NCBI GenBank assembly: GCA_900618795.1
Contig: UYJD01000004.1
Coordinates: 1,446,347-1,510,346 of the forward strand
From: Cyanodermella asteris
Taxonomy: Eukaryota; Ascomycota; Lecanoromycetes; Ostropales; Stictidaceae
Direction: 5' to 3'
DNA: 64,000 bases
Part shown: positions 1 through 10,747 of the stretch, in pieces
How positions within the stretch are numbered: position 1 is the first letter of the stretch
Layout: the number at the start of each line of letters is the position of its first letter
The notes under the pieces: model-generated
What the model was told of the DNA's origin: nothing
Seen by the model: only the letters and a program-made list of their open reading frames with translations
Database searches by the model: none
Translations under genes and position numbers: made by a program

Positions 1-1
1 A

Positions 2-1261
2 CAATTGGCTCTGGATGTAAAGACGGACTAGAGGTGGCTCCTGCTGGCCAGAATTGAAAACAGGAAAAGGATCTGGCGCCTTGCGGAGGACATCTGTAAT
101 GTGCTTGACCTGGAACTGAGCCAGCCATCTGTATCAGTACAGCCCGAATCGCGACTAAGCTCCCATATTCAAACACGACGTACCACGGATCATTTCGTGC
201 AAGCCATGTACCCTCGGTGGGATGAAGACCAGTTTGAAGGGTTGTGGGATGGCCGCAAGTAGCTTCTGGACTAGCAAACTGTCATTCCCGAGGGACTTGA
301 GAGCATTGTGGTGACCGTTACCAAGTTCGGGACGGTGTCGTACATCACAGGTCTGCGATTCAACAGCAAAAATGAAGTCTCAACAGCGACCGACTTTGTA
401 GATCGCAAGCAAGAGGTCTCGCAGCGGGTGACACTGCTTCGTGGTTTCATTCTCTCCCCTTGGGTCTCGAGGCTTGCATGCACTTCAGATCATCGATTGG
501 CCATCGGGTGAATCAGGATGGATTGGATCGCACGAAGGCTGGGTCATGACTGGAAGGCTATCCGGGGCGGGCATTGCCGGTCAGATCACGAAGCTAAGCC
601 TCAGGATTGATGTAAGTCAGTCCTCTCTTTCCAGCCCAAGATGTCTGTCCTGGAGCTGTGACACTGATATTTCATTTGACAACCCGAGTCTACCTTGCAG
701 GTCGGACTCGGTGCTCTGGCTACCACGTCCAGGACTGCAAAGGAGCTAGGATCTCACTGACTCAAGCAGGGCTTCAGAGTTGTCATGCTCAGGGCTGACT
801 GGGTCCAAGACTCTGAATCTGACGAAGTATCACCAGCATCAGCATCTTCTACTCTTCAAAACGCACTTTGGTGCCCTTCCATCCCACCTTCGATCATGGG
901 TCTAAACAACCCAGAATACGACGGGCTTCATCAGCATGCGCAATACACAGTACGCCCGTTGACCTGGGCTGATTTTAGCGATGTATCTGGCTGGGGCCTT
1001 TCTTCGCTACGAGGAGTCCGTGTCTATCTCGGGCACAGAAACATCACATCTGTCGCATTCTATGGTGATGATAACCTCAACCAGTTATGGCAAGATTCAG
1101 CCATTTGTGCCGTTGGTATCCCAGCAGTTGTCGGGTCCGACGTCGCTAATTTTCAGATCGACGGCAAAGGGGGAGAGCGTATTGAGAGCATCGAGATTGG
1201 CAGCGACGTGGAAAACGGTGATAATTTTGTCGTGAACATGTACACGGCCGGTCTGATGTAA
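2..1261 (+). pseudogene. Decayed DUF7600/F-box-type protein gene, 3' part
   Basis: The forward strand carries pieces resembling the C-terminal half of fungal F-box proteins with a DUF7600-type domain: ENRKRIWRLAEDIC near 50-95, IVVTVTKFGTVSYITGLRF near 300-360, SGESGWIGSHEGW near 505-545, and LRGVRVYLGHRNITSVAFYG near 1005-1065, with GGERIESIEI near 1170-1200. A good intron (about 612-700, GTAAGT...TTGCAG) joins LRID to VGLGALATT. The frame is interrupted by TAG near 29-31, 259-261 and 268-270, a shift between about 430 and 460, and TGA near 757-759. The last stretch (785-1261) is open to a TAA. I read it as a non-functional host gene whose 5' end lies outside the window. The assignment rests on motif resemblance, and the exact breaks would change if extra introns exist. 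Confidence 0.6.
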
Positions 1262-2439
1262 TTAAAGGTGCGCTCCTCTTGCGACGGCGGGCACGTGTTC
1301 GTGACAGCTGACAGTGGAATCAGATCACCACGAACTTTGGCCGCCACAAAGCCTGCACGGCTCGAGGCAAAGCTAATACCAGACTGCCGATCCGCAGAAC
1401 GATGATGAGACCTAGGCCAGGCAGTGTGATTACCGGGGTTTACGCGAACGAGGTACAGCAATATCTTTGTTTGACTATATGCAAACGTGGTCACTGCTTA
1501 CACGTATCTTAGAGTAAATCCTTTGGTCTCGTCACGTTGGGCGTTATGACCCAAGAAGTCAATTCCAGTGCGCAGCAGGAGACTAGTTCTGCCAAGACTC
1601 GCTGGCGACTCTTGAGGAAACTGGCTTCGAAAAAGGACGAATTGGCGCCGCGAAAATCGTGCTGACGAAGTGCTGCCGTCGGGAGCTTCGCTGGCCGAGA
1701 CCGAGTCGTTGTTACGCAATGGCACGCTTCACCGGGCGATCGACGGTTCCAAGAAAAGGATGGGTTTCCGGCCTACGGTTTAGCTATGAATGATGTCAAT
1801 ACTGTTGGCAGGCTCTCAACAGTGATGGAAGCAGAGCTACGACTATCGCAGAGTTTATCCTGTACAAGATTTCAATTCCGACAGCTCACTCAGGAGTCCT
1901 CTTTCGGGCTAAAATCTAGTCTGCTTAGTGAAACTCATCAAACAATATCATGTGATGGGTACGACAAGCTCCGTATTATCGAACGCGATTCCAAATCTCT
2001 TCTGGCTGCCCTTGCATTCATCATCCCGACTGTGCCGGGATCAAACCCGTCAGCCGCGCGGATCTTGTATACCTCCCATCAAGTTGTATTTGACTTGAAC
2101 GTGGGTCTCAGCGTCGAAGGCCCGTCCCAGAGCGTGCTATAATCCTGATGTCGAAGCACGCCCGACAGCACTCGGAAGGCATCAATATTTGCGGTGGCTT
2201 CCCCGCCATCCAGAACGACTGGGACCATTGTGCTAACGAGCGAAGTTTCCAGAATACACCACACCAGTGGCACGGCCCCATCAGGCGAAAATGTGTAATG
2301 AGCATCAATCCGTTCTGGGGAAAGAAAATTTTGTTTCTTCGCGATTCCGTATCTTAGACGCAAGAAGGGGGTTGGGGTGCAGGCTCAAGGTCAGTCGCCA
2401 TCGTGAAGATCATGCGCGGCGTCCTCTCCGAAGAATTCG
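1262..2439. other. Intergenic, no supported gene
   Basis: I see no convincing gene here. Open frames of 118 codons on the plus strand (1786-2142) and 94 codons on the minus strand (2079-2363) overlap each other. Neither shows a recognisable motif, splice structure or coding-like continuity. Confidence 0.5.
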
Positions 2440-3744
2440 TCACACAGAATCTTGGTTGATGTAGTTAGCCGGACGGCGGGGCGGCCTTGCAGCTTGCTGC
2501 AGTGTCAGATTTCCGATATTGGTGGTCCCCGTGGCGTTGAAGTCGCCCTGAACTGTGAACGTCATGTTGGGATCGCTTGTCTGTGTTGCCACGTTCATAA
2601 TTTGGCTCGACTGATCGGCTCCAAGTGGAGTGTTTCCCTGCGGCACAGCCGTCGCTTGAGCTGATGTTTCTCCTCCAACGTGCTGGGCGGAGCGAGTCTT
2701 CAGCAGGACCAGCTCACGGGTGGCCAGAGCATCTTCCAGAGGATCATGGAGACCTTTTTGAACAGTGATTTCCAACAAACTCTGAAGACAATTCTTCAGA
2801 CCTGGGTAACGGCCGTTGCCGGAATACTCGTACAACAACCGGGTATCGATGAGGCGCATGTGGCACATCTTCGCGTTCTTCAGGTCGTTGTGAGTGGCGT
2901 GGCCGGCGATGATGGTATCCTCATCGATATAGCGTCCGAGCTGTTCGTGCAATTGCGAGAGACCCATGATCAGTTCGCCCCGACTTTCCGCATCATCGAC
3001 GTCAGTCTTTCGAACTCCGGAGTACTTTGTCTGATAACTTTTGACGCGCTGCGGTGGCCCTGGTCTGACATAATTGTTCACGAGGACCTCGCCCGTCAGG
3101 CCATCAACGGCAGCGAACTTTCCAACGACCGATTCGTGGGCTTCTGCAGTATTACCGGTCGGCCAGACGTGTATGAACTCGCCGTCGATCACGATGAACG
3201 CCCGTTTCTTGACCGAGGGATCGATGGCGGGTGCGAGAAATTTGTCGCCAGCCGCATCTTCGAATGAATCGAACTGGTGAAGACCATCCGCAGCCGACTC
3301 GCAAGGCTGTTCCTCCTCGATATGAAGCTTGCTGGTGTTGCATGCTTTGCAACGGCGAGAGTTCTCGATGCCCGCTCGGGTGAAGCCAAACTTCTGGAAT
3401 AAATTCCGGTAGACCGTGTGGTCTTCGAGGGTGTCGCGCGAGGGAACCAAGTTCTTGACTTTGGCCAATACAGCTTCTTGCTCGGATTCCGGAACGTTGG
3501 TTTTCCAAGGAAACGAAGGTTGCGCTGGTGTTGGGGCCCTATCACTGCTGTTGTATCCAGCTCGACCCCTCCCTCCGAATCCGCCTCGACCACCACCACC
3601 ACCACCACCACGACGTCCACGGCCGCTATTATGTCCACGACCGTTGTGCTGCCCACGGCCATTGTGCTGTCGAGGACCGTTGTTCTGCCCAGGATTGTTG
3701 TTCATCCCACGCCTACCGTTGTTCCCAAGTGGCTGATCCATCAC
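2440..3744 (-). CDS. DEDDh 3'-5' exonuclease (REX family) with Gly/Asn/Arg-rich N-terminus
   Basis: A 434-residue single-exon protein. Residues about 160-345 form an RNase T/DEDDh exonuclease fold: motif I VIDGEF (Asp, Glu), motif II GHATHND (Asp), motif III HDPLEDA (His, Asp), so all five catalytic residues are present. Family members (Rex1-4, Pan2, ISG20) trim RNA 3' ends with two metal ions. The closest feel is the Rex4/ISG20 group, but motif I is unusual, since most relatives read DCEM/DCEF. The first 75 residues are NGRG/RGG-like with a seven-glycine run, and on the DNA this is a (CCA)n microsatellite near 3591-3612. Such tails bind RNA or promote condensates. The start is the first of two Met codons. 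A TATA-like run lies on this strand about 150 nt upstream. Confidence 0.8.
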   Translation of the reverse strand: MMDQPLGNNGRRGMNNNPGQNNGPRQHNGRGQHNGRGHNSGRGRRGGGGGGGRGGFGGRGRAGYNSSDRAPTPAQPSFPWKTNVPESEQEAVLAKVKNLVPSRDTLEDHTVYRNLFQKFGFTRAGIENSRRCKACNTSKLHIEEEQPCESAADGLHQFDSFEDAAGDKFLAPAIDPSVKKRAFIVIDGEFIHVWPTGNTAEAHESVVGKFAAVDGLTGEVLVNNYVRPGPPQRVKSYQTKYSGVRKTDVDDAESRGELIMGLSQLHEQLGRYIDEDTIIAGHATHNDLKNAKMCHMRLIDTRLLYEYSGNGRYPGLKNCLQSLLEITVQKGLHDPLEDALATRELVLLKTRSAQHVGGETSAQATAVPQGNTPLGADQSSQIMNVATQTSDPNMTFTVQGDFNATGTTNIGNLTLQQAARPPRRPANYINQDSV

Positions 3745-3889
3745 GGGAGGTACTCTGTCGGATGTAGTAAAGAAGTCTTTGAAGTGGTAGCAGGATCACC
3801 TCAAGCCACAGTGTCCAACACAAACGAGGTGAGATCGAGATGGTGTGGGAAGAACTGGTTGAAAGAATCTCCTGTTGACGGAAGTTTCA

Positions 3890-3904
3890 GGGATATATAT
3901 AGGG
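3890..3904 (-). promoter_or_regulatory. TATA-like element upstream of the exonuclease gene
   Basis: Read on the minus strand the bases give CCTATATATATCC. It lies about 150 nt before the ATG at 3744, a plausible distance if the leader is about 100 nt. The sequence is clear; promoter function is inferred. Confidence 0.4.
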
Positions 3905-4754
3905 GAAAACCCAAGAACAGAAGCGCAGCGTGAAACCTTGAAACAGTGACCATTGGTATGAACAGTGACGGAACATCCTTCGAAAGTGACACCTGAGAAA
4001 GCAGAACCGGGCACAAAACATGACTTGAAGTCTTGAGATAGCTCATATATATAATTGGAATGATGTGGCCAGTGAAGCGTGGGTAGTTGCCTATGGGCAA
4101 ACTCCTTGATGCTGATGTTCTCTTGGCTGATTTGATCTTGTGCCACTGACGGAGTGAAGTCTCCAGCCCTGGGCATTGTTCGCATCAGTCCGAGGCTGTG
4201 CACAATGCCGGCCCGTGATATGAAAACAAACAGCTGTCATTCATTGTTACTGCCGAGCGTGTGCCAGAGACAAAACCGAGTTGAAGGCATCACGGTAGAT
4301 GTCGTGGCTAGTGAATAGTCAGAAACCGATTGTTCGGGAATGATGCTCGGAACGAGCCTAGTATTGCTGTAATGGTAGGATGGTTTGTAGAATGCAACGC
4401 CTGTGCTCTTTGAAGATTAGTGAATGTAATCAGACCGTGGTTCTTCCCAAGGGTAGGAGAGAACTTACAGCACTCTTGCAAGAAAAGACCGAAAGCATGG
4501 TCTTTTAAGCCCAGGGGATCGTCCAGAGGCTTCTGTCTACTGCAGTGAGCCAGCCGTCGGCTCTGCCATGCATCAAGCAAGGATAGCTGTCAGTCGGCTT
4601 GAATGCGTGAGTCTGCCGTCTTCCCAATCGCCAGCCCGAGCTGGCACATTTGGAGCAGAGGTAGCAAGACTCTTGCCGGGCCGCGGAAGAGCGAGTGTGG
4701 GCTTTGAGATCCCCAACCTCAAAATTCGACATCCGTGGGCCAGAATTCAGCTTC
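3905..4754. other. Intergenic, no supported gene
   Basis: This holds promoter DNA for the exonuclease and the 3' flank of the coiled-coil gene. Short frames occur in all phases, with no motif or splice structure worth calling. Confidence 0.5.
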
Positions 4755-5168
4755 TCAACCGGTCATCTCAACCTCTCTCTCCTCTCGGCCCTCGTCGTCG
4801 TCGCCATCTCCATCATCTTTCCCATCATCCCCCGCTTTTCTCGTCAAACTCGCCTTGATGACCCTCATCTCCATATCATGTTCGGCTTTCAACTGCGCCA
4901 ACTGCGCATCAATCTCTGCGTTCCGCTTGACTTTTCGCTGCAAATGCTCATTGATCTTGACTGCCTGGCCGGAGTAAGCAGCATCAATCTGCTCTTTGGT
5001 CATCGACTGCAGAATTTCATATTTGCGTTTTTCAAGCGCTGCTAACTCGCCCGGCGACCGCTCCAGCTTGTTAATGGGCCCGTTTGGAGAAGCGGAGGCG
5101 AGGGCTGGTGGTAGCAGACGTTTTTGGTATGGTTTCTGGGCGGCCGACTCTTCGATGGAGGTTGCCAT
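4755..5168 (-). CDS. Small coiled-coil protein of unknown function
   Basis: A 137-residue protein if translation begins at MATSIEE. I do not recognise the family. Residues about 30-105 are rich in Glu, Lys, Gln and Leu with heptad-like spacing and should form a long helix or coiled coil. The C-terminus (about 112-137) is a strongly acidic Asp/Glu tail. In-frame Met codons also exist at 5246 (MGRKTT) and farther up; I prefer 5168 because the coiled-coil body follows directly and the upstream residues look like leader sequence. It is divergent from SF3b5, whose ATG is 223 bp away, so they may share a promoter. A nuclear or complex-subunit role would fit its shape, but nothing in the sequence proves it. 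Confidence 0.6.
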   Translation of the reverse strand: MATSIEESAAQKPYQKRLLPPALASASPNGPINKLERSPGELAALEKRKYEILQSMTKEQIDAAYSGQAVKINEHLQRKVKRNAEIDAQLAQLKAEHDMEMRVIKASLTRKAGDDGKDDGDGDDDEGREEREVEMTG

Positions 5169-5391
5169 TCTTTTGGTATTAGGTATGATGGCGCTGTGTT
5201 GGGGTGCTGGTAATGATTGGGATGTGAGTGTAGTCTTTCGTCCCATCTTCAATGTTGGGTCGATGGCACGTGACTCATATCGATAGGCACGATCTGCGCG
5301 CATCTCTAATCGCGAAACCATGGCAAACTCACTTGCGTTGTCTTGATCTCACACTTTGACCCTCAAAGCTTGTGTGCGCGCATTCTTTAAG

Positions 5392-5759
5392 ATGGTAAGT
5401 GCGCTTCGTATCTTCTATGCCCTCTTATCCTACCCTCTAACACTTTCCAGGCCGACAAGCTTCGCACTCAACAGCAGCTCGAGCAACTCCAAGCCCGCTA
5501 CGTCGGCACGGGACACGCTGATACTACCAAATTCGAGTGGACGAGCAATTTGCACCGTGACAGCTTGGCGTCGTATGTTGGACACCCGCCGTTGCTGAGC
5601 TACATGGCGATCGGGCTCGGTGAGCCAAAGGAGAAGGTCCGGGCGATGTTGATAGAGAAGATGGTGCATCCGGTCGGGAACCCGCCTGAGGTGAGTGAAG
5701 GTTGCAAAGAAGAGAAGGACCTTGGATATGTGCTAATAGCATGACAGACGCAAGACTAA
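5392..5759 (+). CDS. SF3B5: Splicing factor 3B subunit 5 (SF3b10), three exons
   Basis: Joined exons 5392-5394, 5451-5690 and 5748-5759 give 84 residues. The order of conserved blocks matches SF3b10: QLEQLQARYVGTGHADTTK, then WTSNLHRDS, VGHPPLLSYMAI and EKMVHPVGNPPE. Human SF3B5 is 86 residues, so the length is right. The protein is a structural subunit of the SF3b part of U2 snRNP and supports SF3B1 in branch-site recognition in the nucleus. The first coding exon is only the ATG; intron 1 (56 nt) starts GTAAGT straight after it and ends TTCCAG. Intron 2 (57 nt) starts GTGAGT, has a TGCTAATA branch site and ends GACAG, leaving a four-codon last exon (Thr-Gln-Asp-stop). Confidence 0.95.
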
Positions 5760-7312
5760 GAACGTGCTTGGGCTTGTTATCTTCAAACCGCTGGCCTCTC
5801 TGGTTAGTGTTTTACGACTAGCACTGCGATGTTAGAGATGGAGGCAAGCTGGCAAACATTGGCATCGACAGCCACTGGTCCGGCCACAACTTATGAGATG
5901 GACGAGCCCCTTCAGAACCTACCTCAGAGATCATGGCAATGATTTTCCATCATCGTGCCATCGGATTGAGCGGCCAAAGCATAATTACGTCCTCAAGACG
6001 GCTCTTTCAACGTGATACATGGCAGCGACCCAGAAGACCTTGCACAGCTACTACTCAACAAAGCTGCCGGAATCTTCCAGCGACGGCCAGGCGCCGTAGA
6101 ATTGCGGTCGAACGAAGTGACGGCTTTCACGTTGCCCACGTTTAGGCCAGCGCGACAGCGGGATCGACAGCAACGAGCATCCGAAGGGTTGGCACAGGAA
6201 TCTCTCACAGCTGGCGACAGGGATCGCTTAATGGAAAGAGAAAGCAGGAATGGCTCCAGCATCAATCACAAGCGTGCCAGATTTTGGAGGGATGAACTGC
6301 TGGCATGTCATCACAGTCGTACGCTTCGCGATTGGCATACTACAATACCCAAACATGCACCTTGAATTCTGAACATGCCTTGCATCTCACCATGAGTACT
6401 TTGCGCTAAGACACTGCCGTTGTCACCGTCAGGCGAGTTGACCAATTGTTGGGAATGAAAGAATGGGTGCGCAAGGCACAGTCTGCACATGATTGATTGC
6501 CTGGCGTCGCATTGACCTTGGGCACAAAGGTGTCAGTGAGTAAGACTCAATCCTGCGACGTCATTCATTCGTGATGCTCGCCCACGGTCATTGCAGACAT
6601 CAACATGTCGGAGCAGTAGGATGCGAAGAGTAATTGTGAAGTTCTGAAGCAGTGAATACATCGGTACTTGATTCTACATGATCCTAACACTTGGGGCGTT
6701 TTTGTGTCACAGTTTATGCAGGCCGGCCGGCGAGATCGAGACCGAGACCGAGGTTCCGCGTGGGGAAAGGCCATGCTCTGCCGTGAAATGACATCCAGCC
6801 TCCAGACGCCAACATTCCTAAACGAACGCCGTCAGACACGTTGCCATTGTATCGGACCGACCATTAGCACGTTTGCTGCGCCGTTAACAAGCCGGATTTC
6901 AGGCCTGGGCGGCAGAATAGCGAACGGGAGCAAAGTTGGCGATGCACAGATGCAGCTCAGCTTACAAACCACCAAGACGGCAGAAAGACAGAAACTCCAC
7001 CCCGATCCATCGCAGTCAGCCACCCATCTTGAGTCCCATGGGCCGCAGCTTGGCTTTAGCTTTTTGGCCTGCGCTGAAAGGCCAGGGCAGGCTTTGCTAA
7101 AGACCTTGCTGCGCGGCTGCTTGTTAAGATCGCGTGCATGACGTGCCGTTCTTGCTGTCCGACTTTCTGATCTTCACCTCCCACTTCTCAGCCTTCTCGG
7201 GCGCTGTTCTACCTTGTCGCCCTTCTCCATCCCACCTCATCTATACCGTATCCTTAGCGTTCTTGGGACCTGAAATCACTCCTATTACCCGATTCACCTG
7301 CATACCCTCATC
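5760..7312. other. Long intergenic stretch, weak open frames only
   Basis: No supported gene. One plus-strand frame (about 5997-6365) has a protein-like start, with FNVIHGSDPEDLAQLL, but it is bounded by stops, has no clear exon partner and no family I can name. The last 180 bases before 7313 are pyrimidine-rich, as is usual for leaders of expressed fungal genes. Confidence 0.4.
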
Positions 7313-7714
7313 ATGCTCGCCACTTTCTCGTCCCTACTTCCCCTCGTGGCTTTCGCGCTGCTCGCCCTTGCGCCCCCAACCTTCGCAATGCCAGTCCTCA
7401 CCACAAAGGCAATCGGCCGCATCCTCCATAGTCGCGACGATCAAGGTCTGACAAACGGTTGGGATGATATGTCTGGTAGTTCCAAGGCCGGCGTCATCGT
7501 CGCGCCCGCGCTCGGCGCCGTCTTCGTCCTGTTGGCCGCCTTTTTCGTCATTTCAGAAAAGAGGCGCGAAGCCGGCAGGAAATCGATACTCCAGTCGCTG
7601 CCGTGCATGCGACGTCGGAAGCCACGTGGGGCCAAGAGGTTGATGGACTCGCCGGAGCCGGCCATGTCGCAGACGCCGGGTGGAATTCCGAATGCGGGTG
7701 TTGCGGCGGGGTAA
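7313..7714 (+). CDS. Small signal-peptide, single-pass membrane protein
   Basis: A 133-residue protein I cannot assign to a family. Residues 1-25 are a strong signal peptide (long Leu/Ala/Val core, ending PTFA). A short lumenal or external part follows. Residues about 59-80 are one membrane span (AGVIVAPALGAVFVLLAAFF) followed by a basic stop-transfer region (EKRREAGRK, MRRRKPRGAKR). The predicted topology is type I with a 30-35 residue ectodomain and a 50-residue positively charged cytosolic tail. A pyrimidine-rich leader precedes the ATG. It sits next to another secreted gene in the same direction. The layout is like a miniature wall-sensor tail, but there is no WSC or other sensor domain. 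Confidence 0.6.
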   Translation: MLATFSSLLPLVAFALLALAPPTFAMPVLTTKAIGRILHSRDDQGLTNGWDDMSGSSKAGVIVAPALGAVFVLLAAFFVISEKRREAGRKSILQSLPCMRRRKPRGAKRLMDSPEPAMSQTPGGIPNAGVAAG

Positions 7715-8479
7715 GTGGTGGGAAAGGACAACTACAATTGAAGAGCAGCGGCGCCCGGGTTTCAGGGTGCTATCTGGCTGGCTTAAGTCGATGTTTGTAT
7801 GCAGAGACGACGATTTGCGATGCTGGCATCAGCGCAACTTCCACATTGCGCTACGAAAGAACGCCGCTTGGGCGCCATCTGGAGATGGCTGCGTTGGAGA
7901 CTCGCAGGTCGCGGACTGGACAAGACTGCAACTGCTTCGACACCGGCGATGCGATTGCATTTGATGGCTAAGTGCCAGCACAAGACATGGTGGACCCGGA
8001 AAACGTTTGGATAGCGGACGCATCCCGAACGACATGCAAACATGAATGCGGCGACTAGAACCAACGGTGATGTGCTCCCGGCGCCAGTCATTGGTAACGG
8101 TCACATTCGCCTGCTACGAGACAATGGCAAAAGCAGAGAAAGCTGGAAGTCACCGCCATTGGGTATCGATGACAACAAGGACAACAAGGACAACAAGGGC
8201 CTAAATAACGGAACGCATTATGATTAACACTATGACTTCACTAACAAAATAAATATTCTTCAACATTGCAGTGCGCTGTCATGTGCCGCATCTCTTGTGA
8301 ATGTGACTGGGTTTTGGGAGCCTGTTCTAAATGTTGACGAGTTTTTCTTTGTACCCCGATGATATCTGTTCTGATTTCAGCTGTTAACAGTCTACCCTGA
8401 TGCCAGTTCTGTGATTGACCTATAAACCTCTATTTCATGAGCTTTGTCTTTCACTAATCCAAGGACTGATTATACAACC
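7715..8479. other. Intergenic with a 9-bp tandem repeat
   Basis: No gene supported. Bases about 8171-8199 contain three copies of a 9-bp unit, GGACAACAA. An AATAAA near 8249 could serve polyadenylation of the upstream gene but lies more than 500 bp from its stop. Confidence 0.45.
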
Positions 8480-10281
8480 ATGGAGTTCCGAATCTTCACC
8501 GGTATCACGCTGTCGCTTCTAGCTCCGAACGCGGCATATGCCTTTGAGAATCCTGGCCAGAAATCGGCTGATGGTCTGCTGGAAGTCACCAGCGCAAGCG
8601 CGCTGACCTATGCACAGCAAAACGATGCCGTTTCGACTCTGCCTTCTTCGACGGCCGCAACGAATGCTCAACTTTCTCCGATCACGGATGTTAATCCAGA
8701 CGCCTCCGTGACCGATCCTCAAGCAGTCTACAAAACACCTTCTCCGACAGTGCTTTCATACACCCAAGCAACCCCTATCTCCTCAGACACCTTTCGCGAA
8801 AAGGTGGGCGGCGGCCACATTTATGTACGTACCTATTCCGTTGTCTCCGTCGAACCGTTCACGACATAGCGGAAGAATGAGCGCAACTGACCTCATTATA
8901 GTATCGCCATACCACAACCTTCACGGTCGGAATCCTGCGCCAGACGACAACCTCGGAGGACCAATACAAAACCGAACCCACTCGGAAGGTAAATGCCGCC
9001 GTAGGTAGACGCAAAGCGATACTTGGATACGCTGTGGACGCGATGCTCCTTGCGAAGGGCGTGATGGCGAGCGCGGCGGTCACCAAGCTGCCTGAAATGC
9101 TCGGAATGGGCGTTCGACAGGCGCCCTGGGACATCTGGACTGAGGAACCGACGTCTTATCCCAGTGCAACACGTACCGGTGTAACTCATATCAGTTCAAC
9201 ACACACCAGTTTGACGCACAGCGCAACACATTACGCATCTACGAAAGACGTCGTGGACCTGACGGTCTCTCCAGGCCAAGTTATTTCGATCGTGGGGGCT
9301 GGGTACTCCACCACGGTCAGTGACGGGAACATTGCGAGCTCGACGCACCACACCTCCACTCACCATACTTCGAAACATACTGGCACGCCCATGACGAGTT
9401 CGGCAAGTGATGGATGTACGCCGGAAGTCCGCACTGCGTATGCTTGCTTCGCGCTTGGAGGATGTACCACGTCCATTCACTCGACTACCAGGTGCAGTGC
9501 AGACCTTTCTCCGGCCACAGAGATATCCTCCTCTATCCATCCCAACACAACACATACAAGCTCAGGTCACCGGACCGACGCATCCGACGCAACGAGAACA
9601 TCGCCCCCTCCAACAAAAGAGACTTTCAGCGCCAATGGAGCAACACGGCTTCTGAACCCCATCGGCACGCTCCTGCTCTTCGCCAAAAAGGTCCTCGGAT
9701 TGAACACAGGCCCCACTACAATATCGCAGCCTGATGCTACCCGTTCAGTCCCAAACCAAGCATCAGGCCGTGCATATACAATCGAATTTCAAAATACCTT
9801 GACAACTTGTCCACCAGGCTCCAGTGCAACCATCCCCGCCACCGCGGCGTCGGTGCACGGTGCCCCCTTCTGCACGCCGTACCAGGAACCAAACGCGTGG
9901 GCGTCGCTGGTATCACTAGAGCGATCTATCGAGTCTGCCAGATTATTACGTCCGTCTCTCACGCGCGCTTCCGCGCAGACGCTCTCTAAGTCCACATCTA
10001 CGCCCGGGTCCGTGCCTGGTGACGGCGTCAGCACATCGCTGGTACCAGCAGAGTCCTCGAGCAGTGCAAGTCTGAACACGGCCGCGTCCACAACCCCCCG
10101 GGGCGAGCCAACAGCGTCGGAGACTTCCGTGTCAAGCACTTCGCTTCATACGAAGGATCGCGGTGGGCCGGTCCATCCCGCTGTCCCAGGTCTCATCGAG
10201 AGCACCATTTTCCTCTATCAACAGGTCGAGACTTCGGAAAGCACCGGTTCCGCCACTCGGAATGGAGCAGAGCTCCACTGA
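8480..10281 (+). CDS. Ser/Thr/His-rich secreted or wall protein, two exons
   Basis: Joined exons 8480-8824 and 8902-10281 give 574 residues. The 77-nt intron (GTACGT...TTATAG) splices TAT to TAT in phase 0. Residues 1-21 look like a signal peptide (FTGITLSLLAPNAAYA). The rest is dominated by Ser, Thr, Pro and His, with THHTSTHHTSKHT near 9340-9385, typical of an O-mannosylated wall or surface protein. I see no known domain and no hydrophobic GPI-anchor tail. A second frame downstream (about 10222-10420) also reads Ser/Thr-rich, so a missed 3' intron could change the C-terminus. Codons are chosen from the in-frame ATG just before the hydrophobic stretch. Function unknown. Confidence 0.6.
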
Positions 10282-10747
10282 TAACGGCAGCGGCGGTGTC
10301 TCCGGTACGGTCTCGGTAACGGGAACGACCATGACCGCAACGACCGTCGTTGAGATTGAGGCATTCCCGGTCGGGTTAGCCTCCAGGACCAATTCCACGG
10401 CGAAGGGATGGCTTGTTTGAAAATTTGCACAGGATTCGGCCTTGATCTTTGTCTCTGAATTGCGGGCCTTGAATCGGTTTATGGCTGTCTGTGAGTTGTG
10501 AACATGGTCGCCTGATGTTTGCTTTTGTACAAATTGTTGTGGGATTTATGGAAGCTGTTTCAATCAGCACGGCGTGAATGTATTTAGCAATCTTGAATTT
10601 GGGTCATGGCATAGCATTAGACTGGTCAAATGGTAGTCATTCGTGCAAGCGTGCATGAATCATTATACAATGCAATTTCGATTATCCAGGATCAGCCTGC
10701 TTCGAGCCCGTCCACGTTCGACGGGATCCCCTGTCTCGCAGTGACCC
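10282..10747. other. Intergenic between convergent genes
   Basis: The first 140 bases keep a Ser/Thr-rich reading in a different frame (to a stop at 10420) that may belong to the preceding gene. Nothing else is seen. Confidence 0.4.

Noticed and set aside
2680-3267. 195-codon plus-strand frame
   Set aside because: Complement of the DEDDh exonuclease core, which has all five catalytic residues on the other strand.
6012-6365. 117-codon frame with IHGSDPEDLAQLL
   Set aside because: The start resembles the C-terminal end of nucleoside diphosphate kinase for a few residues only; no upstream kinase sequence or catalytic His exists nearby.
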